Source of the DNA: CAVTWH01 sp963794685
GTDB lineage: Bacteria > Actinomycetota > Actinomycetes > Mycobacteriales > Micromonosporaceae
DNA: 64,000 bases
Direction: 5' to 3'
Assembly: GCA_963794685.1 (NCBI GenBank)
Contig: CAWCFK010000007.1
Span: 62,001-126,000 of the forward strand
In this document: in pieces, positions 54,303-63,224 of the stretch
Position numbering within the stretch: the first letter of the stretch is position 1
Layout of the letters: each line of letters opens with the position of its first letter
Notes under the pieces: generated by a model
What the model was told of the DNA's origin: nothing
The model's database searches: none
What the model saw: only the letters and a program-made list of their open reading frames with translations
Translations under genes and position numbers: made by a program

Positions 54303-56379
54303 TCAGTTCAGTGTCCAGCGCTGGTTCGCGCCGGAGCCGCACGTCCACAGGACGATCCGGGTGCCGTTGGCGGTGCCCTGACCGGTCGCGTCCAGGCACA
54401 GGCCGGACCGCACGCTGGTGATGGTGCCGTCGGTGTTGACGTTCCACTGCTGGTTGGCGCCGCCGTTGCAGTCCCAGATGTCCACCACGGTGCCGTTGCC
54501 GGTGCCGTTGTTGTAGGCGTCCAGGCATTTGTTTCCGTATACGGTGAGCCGGTGGTCGGCGGTCAGCGTCCACGCCTGGTTGGCCTGCCCGTTGCAGTCC
54601 CACAGTTGGGTCACCGCGCCGTTGGCGGTGCTCGCGGCATTGACGTCCAGGCAGCGTCCGGACTGCACGCCGGTGATCCGGCCACCGGCCGCGGCGGCGG
54701 CACGCAGTGGCTGGATGGCGATGCCGTCCAGGTCCGGCGTCCACGCCGACGGGTTGCTGAAGGTCAACGTGTTGGCGGAGCCGGCGGTGAGCTGCACGAG
54801 CACGGTGACGGTGCCGGGCGTGGTCCACGAACCGGTCGGCGGGAAGGCCACCACCGTCGTCGCCGACCCGCTGACCGCGAGGGTGGCGGTGCGCGTGGCG
54901 GTGTCGCCGTTGACGTATCCGATGGTGGCCAGCGCCGGACCGGTCCCGGCTGCCGTCACTGCGTTGAAGCGCAGCGTCGCCCCGTTGCCGACACTGTTGA
55001 CCAGGCTGCCGCCCGAACAGGTGGCGCAAGCCGTGACAGCGGCGCTACCGGTGCGGGTGTTGCCGGCCGCCTCGGCCTCGTAGCTGCCGGCTGCCGCCTC
55101 GGTGCCGGCGACGGTGAGCAGGACCGAGTCGTTGGCGGGCACGCTGACGCTGTACGAGGTCGCGAAGCTGCCCAGGTTCTGGGCGCTCCACAGGTTGCGT
55201 ACGGTTGCGGCGGCGCTGGTCAGCCCGAGATCGGTCCAGTTCACCGACATGGTGGCCGCGGACGAGGTGCGGTTGAGCAGGAGCACCGCGCGCCGACCGG
55301 AGCCGCTCAGCACCTTCGCGTACACCTGCCGGTTGCCCGAATTGCTGACGGTGCTGGCCGGCAGACCCCGCGGATCCTGGTCGACGGCGATCACCTCGGA
55401 GTTCTTCAAGCAGAGTCGCCGTGGCGGCGCTCATGGTGGCGATGTTCGCGCCGAGCAGCAGCGGCGCCCCGGCGATCGCCCACAGGCTCAGGTGGGTACG
55501 GTTCTGTGCGGCGCTGAGGCCGGGCATTCCGGCGATCATCATGTCCGGGTCGTTGTAGTAGCCGGTGTGCTGGGCGGTCGGGTGCAGGCCGGCGTCGAAG
55601 TTGGTGAGGTACATCGCGGGCGCCGCGGTCTGCCCGTAGTAGATGATGTCGGTGCTGGTACGCCACATGGCGCCGGTGCCCGGACCCCAGTTCCACGGGC
55701 TCTGCACGCCCCAGTCGCAGATGGACAGCACCAACTGCCGCCCGGTGGCAGCGGTGGCCCGCTGGATGGAGGCGTTGATCGCGGCGTAGGCGGTCTGCGG
55801 ATTGAGGCCCTCGGCGCTGCCCCCGCACCAGTCGACCTTGACGAAGTCGAAGCCCCACCGGGAGAACTGGAGCATGTCCTGGTCGTAGTGGCCCTCGCTG
55901 CCGCTGCCCGGGGCCGCCGGCCTGCCGGTGGGGTAGTAGTAGCCGCAGCCGTCCCGGCCGGCGTCGGTGTAGATGCCGGCCTTCAGGCCCTTGCTGTGGA
56001 TGTAGTCGGCGATCGCGGCCATGCCGCCCGGCCAGTCCGCGGTGTTCACGGTGATGTTGCCGGAACTGTCCCGGGTGCCCTGCCACCAGCCTTCGTCGAT
56101 GTTGACGTAGCGGTAGCCTGCGGCCGCCAGTCCGTTGGCCGCCAGCGCGTCCGCCTGGGCTCGGATGACGCCGGAGTTGATGACCGCGGCGAAGCTGTTC
56201 CAGGACGCCCACCCCATCGGCGGCGGGGTCACGGCGATCTGGTTGGTGGTGAGCGCGACCGGCCGGGTCAGCGGTGCGCCGGGTTGGGTGGCCGGCGCTG
56301 CCGGTCGGGTCCCGGCCAGGGTGGCCGCGAGCAGCAGGGCGAGGACGAGCGCGGGGACGAGCCGGACGGGACGGGGCAC
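54303..56379 (-). CDS. GH27 alpha-galactosidase with CBM and ricin-type lectin domain, one frameshift
   Basis: About 690 residues. Signal peptide (LVPALVLALLLAATLAGT), GH27 catalytic domain PPMGWASWNSF, NIDEGWW, FDFVKVDWCGG with the nucleophile Asp, and YYNDPDMMIAG with the acid/base Asp. A C-terminal galactosidase beta-domain, a CBM35/6-like module (SYEAEAAGNTRTG, NGATLRFNAV) and a ricin B domain with QxW repeats follow. One extra base near 55408 splits TATLL from KNSEVIAVDQDP. Start GTG 56379 behind GGGAG. It releases alpha-galactose from plant polysaccharides or oligosaccharides. Confidence 0.88.
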
Positions 56380-56427
56380 GGTGGACTCCCGGGTCGGTGA
56401 CGCCAGCGGACAAACTGGCGAACGTCT

Positions 56428-56443
56428 ATGTGAACGTTCACAT
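56428..56443. promoter_or_regulatory. Perfect 16-bp palindromic operator, LacI-family type
   Basis: ATGTGAACGTTCACAT, a perfect palindrome centred on CG, ~50 bp upstream of the alpha-galactosidase start. Form, length and placement match LacI/GalR-family operators that control sugar-utilisation genes in actinomycetes. The regulator gene is not in the window. Confidence 0.7.
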
Positions 56444-56516
56444 TAACAGAATCCCGCCTGCCGGGCGCCGCTGCGCGGGCGGTATTCCTGCACCGTCGGC
56501 GCCAGCGGACCAGATT

Positions 56517-56575
56517 TGCGCAGCGCAGCGCCTGCGCAGCCCGGCGCTGCCTGCGCAGTCCAGCGCAGCGCCGGG
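56517..56575. repeat. GCGCAG-rich short repeat cluster
   Basis: The palindromic octamer CTGCGCAG occurs at 56532-56539 and 56550-56557, flanked by further GCGCAGC copies. It lies in the non-coding gap before the glycolipid-binding-type gene. No function assigned. Confidence 0.5.
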
Positions 56576-56629
56576 TTCGGTGCGGACGTGGACCAGCGTG
56601 CCGGGGTCTTGCCGGGTTCAATGGTGGGC

Positions 56630-57244
56630 ATGACTGTTCGGTCGCTGTTGTGGCAACGGTTGGATACCGCGGGCGTGGAGCATGCCCTCGTGGACGACGC
56701 CCGGGGACTGGTCGGGCACGGGACGATCGTGGCCGCGTCTCCTGTGCCGTACACGCTGACCTATGAGCTGCAGGCCGACGAGCGGTGGGGCAGTCGGCGG
56801 TTGGTGGTGCAGGCCGAGGGCGTGGACTGGCGGCGCACGGTGAGTCTGGAGCGGGCGGTCGGACGTTGGCGGGTGACCGCCGGCGAACGCGGTGACCTGG
56901 ACCGGGCGCTGGTGGCGGCGGGCCGGTCCCGGCTGCTGCTGCCGGGCGCCGAGGATCAGGGCACGCTGGATCCGGCGCTCGACGTCGACCTGGGCTTCTC
57001 GCCACTGACCAACACCCTGCCGATCCGCCGGTTGGGTCTGCTGGACGCGGCCCCGGGCACCACGGAGACCATCACGGCAGCGTGGGTGCTGGTACCCGCG
57101 CTGACCGTGGTTGCCGCCCAACAGACGTACACGGTGCTGGGCGGAGGTCGGATCCGGTACGCGAGCGGCACGTTCACCGCCGAGTTGACCGTCGACCCGG
57201 ACGGCTACGTCGTCGACTACCCGGGACTGGCCAGTCGCCGGTAG
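56630..57244 (+). CDS. Putative glycolipid-binding family protein
   Basis: 204 residues matching the pattern of the 'putative glycolipid-binding' family (PF06475): LLWQRLDTAGVEHA at the N-terminus, YELQADERWGSRRL, LDVDLGFSPLTNTLPIRRLGL and a closing LTVDPDGYVVDYPGL. No signal peptide. Start ATG 56630; ATG 56621 is an alternative. The family's role is not established. Confidence 0.75.
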   Translation: MTVRSLLWQRLDTAGVEHALVDDARGLVGHGTIVAASPVPYTLTYELQADERWGSRRLVVQAEGVDWRRTVSLERAVGRWRVTAGERGDLDRALVAAGRSRLLLPGAEDQGTLDPALDVDLGFSPLTNTLPIRRLGLLDAAPGTTETITAAWVLVPALTVVAAQQTYTVLGGGRIRYASGTFTAELTVDPDGYVVDYPGLASRR

Positions 57245-57406
57245 CGTCGGGCGGGGGCGAACCGCCAGCCGGAGACCCGACCCGACGCTTCGACCGTCCG
57301 GTGACCAGACGTCGAGGCCGGGACCGCAGGCGCGCGGCCCTGCGTAACCGGCGCAGCCGCCCCCACGCTGCCGGCGTCGTTCCCGGCGGCGAACGGTCCA
57401 TGCTGA

Positions 57407-58108
57407 TCAACGATCCGGTGTGGACGGTGTGGTGCCGGCAGGTGGGTAGCCACGGCGTAGCAGGGTGTTCTCAGCCAAGGTGAAGGCGGCGCTGGTGAGT
57501 AGGTACAGGCCGGCGGCCAGTGGTACCAGGGCGGCGCTGACCAGACCCAGGTAGGGCAGCCAACGGGCCAGACCGGCGGGCGCCGGATCGGGTTGTGCGG
57601 CGGCCACTCGGACCGCCCGTCGGGCGCTCAGCCATGCGAGGGCGGTCACCGCCGCCAGGAGCAGCCCGAACAGCCACCATTGGCTGGGCGGCGCGGCGGG
57701 TAGTCGGGTGGCCAGGCCGACACCGAACAGTGCCCGCCCGGCCCCGTGCAGGTGCGTGGCCGCGTGGTAGAGCAGCAGGAATACCGGCGCCTGGGCCAGC
57801 ATGGGCAGCAGGCCGGCGACCGGGGAGACCCCCGCGTCACGGTGCAGGGCGCTGAGGTCGCCGGCGAGTCGGGCAGGGTTGCCGCCGTGTCGCTCGCGCA
57901 GCCGGGCGATCTGTGGGGCGAGGCGCATCCGGGCGTGTTCGCCGCGGACGGCTCGGCGGGTCAGCGGGTGCAGGGCGAGCCGGACCAACACGGTGAGCAC
58001 GACGATGGCGGTGGCTGCGCCGCCGACCGGCGCGAGTGCAGTGGCGAGCTGGTCGAGGAAGGTGGGCAGGGCAGTGAGCGCGCCCTGAAGCGGCGCGAAG
58101 GCGAGCAT
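57407..58108 (-). CDS. YidC/Oxa1-family membrane protein insertase
   Basis: 233 residues. Hydrophobic segments and the Oxa1 pattern VVLTVLVRLALHPLTRRAVRGEHARMRLAPQI, then VSPVAGLLPMLAQAPVFLLLYHA and a C-terminal hairpin. The conserved Arg in the first helix needed for insertase activity is present. AAGGAG precedes ATG 58108. A second, non-housekeeping YidC of this size often sits with a small DUF6412-type membrane protein, as here. Confidence 0.85.
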   Translation of the reverse strand: MLAFAPLQGALTALPTFLDQLATALAPVGGAATAIVVLTVLVRLALHPLTRRAVRGEHARMRLAPQIARLRERHGGNPARLAGDLSALHRDAGVSPVAGLLPMLAQAPVFLLLYHAATHLHGAGRALFGVGLATRLPAAPPSQWWLFGLLLAAVTALAWLSARRAVRVAAAQPDPAPAGLARWLPYLGLVSAALVPLAAGLYLLTSAAFTLAENTLLRRGYPPAGTTPSTPDR

Positions 58109-58194
58109 GATGACGGGACTCCTTGGCGGAGAAAGAACGCACGGTGACAGGGGGCGGCCGCGCGGGCCGCGTCGTGGATGTCAGATCGTGGGTG

Positions 58195-58497
58195 TCAGAA
58201 AGCCAAGGAGAATGTGCCCGGTGCCCGTGGACGCGGTCGTCCGGACGCGTCGGGATCGGTCAGCCGGGGTGTCCGCAGGCGGCGGCTCCGGACCTGGGCA
58301 CTGGCCGAACGGGCGCCCGGCCAGACCGCCGCCGGCGTGAGATCGGCGAGCACCCGCACGGCGAGCAGCACGGTGACCGCGAGTACCACGGCCGAGAGCG
58401 CGGCCGTGCCGACCAGGCCGGCCGGGCCGGACAGGTTTCCCACCGTGGCGACGGTGGCGACCAACGCCGCCCACCTCAGGATCGCCCGCTGTGCCAT
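58195..58497 (-). CDS. Small membrane protein (DUF6412-like), partner of YidC-like gene
   Basis: 100 residues with two hydrophobic segments (ALVATVATVGNLSGPAGLVG and AALSAVVLAVTVLLAVRVLA) and a charged Arg/Pro-rich tail. It lies 86 bp upstream of the YidC-like gene in the same direction, a pairing seen in other actinomycetes. Start ATG 58497; the longer frame to 58632 is not supported by a ribosome site. Confidence 0.65.
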   Translation of the reverse strand: MAQRAILRWAALVATVATVGNLSGPAGLVGTAALSAVVLAVTVLLAVRVLADLTPAAVWPGARSASAQVRSRRLRTPRLTDPDASGRPRPRAPGTFSLAF

Positions 58498-58751
58498 GGC
58501 AACCAGGGTAGCGCCGCTGCGCCACCAGCCGGAACCCGCGCCGGGCCGAGCCGGAATTCCACAGGTGGCGCGGCGCGCCAACGACAGGGGCGCATCGGGA
58601 CCATCCGGTTCGGGGCGCCGATCGTCGGCCAACCGCCCCGGACCGCGAAAATCGTGGCCCCGGGCGCGTTGGAGCGCCTACCGTGACCCGCGGACTTCGA
58701 TGCCGTGCACACGGCACTCGACAACGGGCCCGCGATCGACGAGGAGCAGGG

Positions 58752-59573
58752 ATGGACAGCAGCAAGGACCAGGAAATCCCCTCGGCGGACGGCACCCGGC
58801 TGGTGGTCCGGCGCTCGGGAACGGGCGACCCCGTCGTCCTGCTGCACGGCTCGGGCGGCGGCCTGCACTCCTGGGCCCCGGTCGCCGAACGGCTCGCCGG
58901 GTCGTACGAGCTGTGGATGCCGGCCCGGCGTGGCTACGGCCCCAGCGACGTCCCGCCCGGCCGCAAGTCGTTCACGGACGAGGTTGCCGACCTGATCGCT
59001 GTGATCGAGGCGGTTGGCCGGCCGGTACACCTGGTCGGCGGCTCCTACGGCGCCATCCTGGCGCTGCACACCGCGGCGGCCGAGCCGAGCCGACTCCGCT
59101 CGCTGGCCGTCTTCGAGCCGCCGCTGTTCGCGGCCGGGGAGTCGCTACAGCCACTGCTCGACCGATACCGGACGGCCTTCGAGCGGGACGACGCGGCGGG
59201 GATGTCCGCTGTGCTGAACGAGGTGACCCGGGTGCCACCCGCGATCGTCGCGGCGTTCGCTGCCGCGGCCGGCGACCAGCGGCCCGACCCGGCCGAGGCC
59301 CGGCGCTCGGCAATCGGCTGGCTACACGACCTCGAGGCGCTGGCCGACGACAGCTCGGCCACCTCGCGCTGGTCGTCGATCACCGTCCCGACCCTGCTCA
59401 TGCAGGGCGCAGACACCTGGGAGCCGATGCCCACCACGATGAACGCCCTGGCCGCAGCCCTCCCTGCAGCGCGCCGGGTCAGCTGGCCGGGCCAGTCGCA
59501 CTTCGTAACGATGACCGCCCCCGACCTGGTGACCGAGGCCCTGCGCGAGTTCTTCGCCCCGATCCCGGCGTAG
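58752..59573 (+). CDS. Alpha/beta hydrolase
   Basis: 273 residues: oxyanion region LLHGSGGGLHSW, nucleophile GGSYGA (~96), Asp in GADTWEP (~220) and His in GQSHFV (~245). GAGGAG precedes ATG 58752. Similar to small soluble esterases or peroxidase-like hydrolases; substrate unknown. Confidence 0.88.
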   Translation: MDSSKDQEIPSADGTRLVVRRSGTGDPVVLLHGSGGGLHSWAPVAERLAGSYELWMPARRGYGPSDVPPGRKSFTDEVADLIAVIEAVGRPVHLVGGSYGAILALHTAAAEPSRLRSLAVFEPPLFAAGESLQPLLDRYRTAFERDDAAGMSAVLNEVTRVPPAIVAAFAAAAGDQRPDPAEARRSAIGWLHDLEALADDSSATSRWSSITVPTLLMQGADTWEPMPTTMNALAAALPAARRVSWPGQSHFVTMTAPDLVTEALREFFAPIPA

Positions 59574-59719
59574 CCCTCCAGCCGTTGCGCGGAGGCTCAC
59601 GCTGCCGTCGTTGTTGCTGATCAGGTCGAAGGTCTGGTTTTGATGGATTCAACCCCGGTGCGAGACCTGGGGAGCTGACCGATCGGCGGCGACAAGTCCA
59701 TGGCCGGGTACCCTTCGGC

Positions 59720-61427
59720 ATGGTCGAGAGGTACCCCCCGCCCCGGCTCACCGACATCCGCACGCCCGGCCGGTTCCTCTGGTGGCTGGCCCGTAGCCAG
59801 CCCAGACGCATGCTGGCCGGCGCATTCCTGGGCACCACCTGGATGATCGGACTGATCATCCCGCCGTGGCTGCTGTCCAAGGCCGTCGACGAAGGTCTGC
59901 TGCCCGGCGACTTCGGCAGGCTGGTCGACTGGATCGCAGCCCTGATCGGTGTGGGCGTGCTGACCGCGTACCTGTCGGTCATGCGGCATCGCACCATGAC
60001 CCGGGTCCGGATGGACGGCGCGTTCCGCACTGTCACCGCCGTCACCCGGCACGCCACCGTGCTCGGCGCAACGTTGCCGCGGCGGCTGACCAGCGGTGAG
60101 GTGGTCACGATCGGGATCGGCGACGTCGGGACGGTCGCGATGGCCCTGACGATGGCCGGTCCAGGGCTCGGCGGGTTGGTCGCGTACGCGACCGTGGCAA
60201 TTCTGCTTTTCACCATCTCGCCGGTCCTCGCGATCATCGTGCTGGTCGGTGTGCCGATCCTGGCGGTCGTCGTCGGACCGCTGCTGGCCCGCCTGAACCA
60301 CGCCGGCACCGCGTACCGGCAACAGCAGGGCATCACCACCGCCCGCATGGTCGACATCGTTGCCGGGCTGCGCGTGCTCAGTGGGCTCGGCGGCAAGGAC
60401 GTCTTCGCGCAGCGGTACCGGCACGACTCGACGGCGCTGCGCAACGAGGGGTACCGCCTCGGCGCCGTCTCGAGCTGGATCGCCGCGTGCGGTGTCGGTC
60501 TGCCCTCGCTGTTTCTCGCGGTCGTGACCTGGATTGCCGCCCGGAAGGCCGCGCAGGGCACCATCCAGGCCGGGTGACCTGGTGGCCGTCTACCTCTACG
60601 TCGGACTTCTGGTCATCCCGGTGTTCCAGTTCATCGAGGCCGGCGAGTCGCTGAGCCGGGCGCTCGTCGCGGCCCGGCGCATCGTGCGCTTCCTCGGCCT
60701 GACCCCACAGGCGTCGAGCGGCACCGGCCCGGCGCCCGCCGCCCCGTCCGAACTGTTCGAGCCGGAATCCGGGGTACGGATCACGCCCGGCGAGTTCGTC
60801 GCGCTCGTCAGCGCACAGCCCGCCGAGACGGCCGCGGTCATCGAGCGCCTCGGCGGATTCGCGGCGTCGGAAACCACCTGGGGCGGCGTCCCTCTCGGTG
60901 CGGTCGACAGTGCCGAACTGCGACGCCGGATCGTGGTCGCCGACAACGACGCGTACCTCTTCGCCGGCACCCTCCGCGATGTCGTCGGCGGCACCGATGA
61001 CAGCAGTGTGATCGCCGCGCTTGACGCCGCGGCAGCCCGGGACGTGCTGGACGCGCTGCCCGACGGGCTGGACACGGTGATCCGCGGCCGGGCCGCCAAC
61101 CTGTCCGGTGGTCAACAGCAGCGGGTACGCCTGGTCCGCGCGCTCCTCGCCGACCCGGAGATACTGCTCGCCGTGGAGCCGACCTCGGCCGTTGACGCCC
61201 ATACCGAAGCGGCGATGATCGGTGGACTGCGCCGTTTCCGCTCCGGTCGCAGCACCGTCGTGACGACCACGTCCCCGCTCGTCCTCGACCGGGCCGACCG
61301 GGTGATGTTCCTCGTCGACGGTGTCGTAGCAGCGACCGGCACACACGCCGACCTGCTCGCGGGCGACCGCCGCTACCGTGCCGTGGTGGCCCGCACCGCC
61401 GGCGAAGCGGTCGAGGTGGCACCATGA
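59720..61427 (+). CDS. ABC exporter subunit 1 with degenerate ATP site, one frameshift
   Basis: About 569 residues: six-helix exporter domain, then an ATPase domain. Near 60572 an extra G creates a TGA; reading on in the other frame gives AGDLVAVYLYVGLL, so the gene is continuous apart from this base. In the ATPase domain the Walker A lysine is missing (VSAQPAETAAVI), Walker B reads LLAVEPTSAVD and the H-loop His is absent, but the signature LSGGQQQR is intact. It should pair with the next gene as the degenerate half of a heterodimeric exporter. Confidence 0.85.
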
Positions 61428-63178
61428 CGGTCAGCCAACTGCCGGTCGCCGACACCCGCCAGGTATGGCGGTCCGCCCGGCGGCTGGTCGGCCGGGAACG
61501 CCGCGCGGTTGCCGTCGTGCTCGCGCTCAACGGGTTCGCCGCGATCGCCGGTCTGGTCGGTCCCTGGCTGCTCGGCCGGATCCTCAACACCGTCACCGGT
61601 GCGGACCACGTCGCGGACCGGCACGCCGCGCTCGCCTCGGTCGACCGGCTCGCCGCAGTGATCCTGGTGATGACGGCGGTGTCGATGATCCTCACCCGGT
61701 ACGCGCGGCTCGTCGCGTTCCGCTTCGGGGAGCGGACGGCGGCACGGGTCCGTGAAGAGTTCCTCGACCGTGCCCTCGCGCTGTCGGCTGCCACCGCCGA
61801 GCAGACATCGACCGGTGACCTGACCGCACGCGGAACCACCGACGTCTCGAACATCGCATACACCCTGCGCGACGCCATCCCCGACGTGCTGCTCGCGCTC
61901 GTACAGGCGCTGGTCATCGTCGTCGCGGTCGTGCTGCTGGACCCGATCCTCGGAGCATGCGGCATCGTCAGCCTCGCCGGCGCCTGGGCCGCCGCCCGCT
62001 GGTACCTGCGCCGGGCACGTACCGCCTACCTGGCCGAAGGCGCCGCGAACTCGGTCCTCGCCGAGGAGTTGACCGCAACCGCAACCGGCGCCCGTACGGT
62101 GGCGGCGCTGTCGCTGGCACAGCGGCGCATCGAGGCCGGCGACAGGGCCGTCGCCCAGTCGCGTCGCGCCCGACTGCGTACGCTCGCGCTGCGCACCGGG
62201 CTGTTCCTCTCGGTCGACATCTCCTACCTCGTTCCGGTCGCCGGCGTGCTGCTCATCGGCGGCGCGTTCTACCACCGCCGTGACGTCGGAACCGTTGTCG
62301 CCGCTGCGCTCTACCTCCGCCAACTCGCTGCGCCGCTGGACATCGTGCTGATCTGGATCGAGGCGTTGCAGAGCAGCAGCGCGTCCTTCGCGCGCGTCGA
62401 AGGCCTCGCCGAGCTGGTCGCGCCCGCGCCGATCGAAAACGCCGAGCCGACCGACGATCAGATCACCGTCGCCGGCGTCCGGTACGCCTACGACCGGGGA
62501 CGTGACGTGCTGCACGGTGTCGACCTCACGGTCCGGCCCGGCGAGCGGCTCGCCGTGGTCGGCGCGTCCGGCGCGGGCAAGTCGACGCTCGGCCGGCTGC
62601 TGGCCGGAATCGACAGGCCGCGCACCGGCTCGGTGACCGTCGGCGGCGTGCCCGTCGCGAGCCTTCGACCTGAGCGGCTACGCGAGCAGGTCGTGTTGGT
62701 GACACAGGAGTACCACGTCTTCCACGACTCGATCCGCGGCAACCTGTGCATCGCCCGGCCGGACGCGACCGACGCCCAACTGCTCGCGGCGCTCGATTCG
62801 GTCGGCGCGCACTGGGCGGAGGACCTCGACACCGTCGTCGGGGGAGACGGTCGGCCGCTGGACGGCGCGCAGGCACAGCAGCTCGCGCTCGCCCGGGTGG
62901 TGCTCGCCGATCCGCACACGGTGATCCTGGATGAGGCGACCGCGCTGCTGGACCCCGCGACGGCCCGCAACACCGAGCGCGCCCTCGCCGCGGTGCTCCA
63001 CGGCCGTACGGTCATCGCGATCGCGCACCGCCTGCAGACCGCGCACGACGCGGATCGGGTCGCAGTGCTGGACGGTGGCGTGGTGACCGAACTCGGCACG
63101 CACGACGAGCTTGTCGCCGCCGGCGGCACGTACGCGGCCCTGTGGCGCTCCTGGCACAGTGACCACGGCGCCGGCTGA
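61424..63178 (+). CDS. ABC exporter subunit 2, intact Walker sites
   Basis: 584 residues. Exporter membrane domain, then VVGASGAGKSTLG (Walker A), QEYHVFHDS (Q-loop), TVILDEATALLD (Walker B) and IAHRL (H-loop). The signature is degraded to LDGAQAQQL. ATGA overlap with subunit 1. Combined with subunit 1 it makes one complete ATP site (Walker A here, LSGGQ there). The substrate is not indicated. Confidence 0.92.
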   Translation: MTVSQLPVADTRQVWRSARRLVGRERRAVAVVLALNGFAAIAGLVGPWLLGRILNTVTGADHVADRHAALASVDRLAAVILVMTAVSMILTRYARLVAFRFGERTAARVREEFLDRALALSAATAEQTSTGDLTARGTTDVSNIAYTLRDAIPDVLLALVQALVIVVAVVLLDPILGACGIVSLAGAWAAARWYLRRARTAYLAEGAANSVLAEELTATATGARTVAALSLAQRRIEAGDRAVAQSRRARLRTLALRTGLFLSVDISYLVPVAGVLLIGGAFYHRRDVGTVVAAALYLRQLAAPLDIVLIWIEALQSSSASFARVEGLAELVAPAPIENAEPTDDQITVAGVRYAYDRGRDVLHGVDLTVRPGERLAVVGASGAGKSTLGRLLAGIDRPRTGSVTVGGVPVASLRPERLREQVVLVTQEYHVFHDSIRGNLCIARPDATDAQLLAALDSVGAHWAEDLDTVVGGDGRPLDGAQAQQLALARVVLADPHTVILDEATALLDPATARNTERALAAVLHGRTVIAIAHRLQTAHDADRVAVLDGGVVTELGTHDELVAAGGTYAALWRSWHSDHGAG

Positions 63179-63203
63179 TCAGCCGCTGGTTGCCCATCGA
63201 AGG

Positions 63204-63224
63204 CCCTATGCCCTATGCCCTATG
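63204..63224. repeat. Three tandem CCCTATG heptamers
   Basis: CCCTATG three times in a row. On the minus strand the repeat contains the stop (TAG) of the TPR gene, at 63213-63215. Small slippage-type repeat. Confidence 0.9.

Noticed and set aside
56401..56420. CGCCAG/CTGGCG hairpin as a terminator
   Set aside because: It sits between the operator palindrome and the alpha-galactosidase start, so it lies in the 5' leader. No upstream gene ends there.
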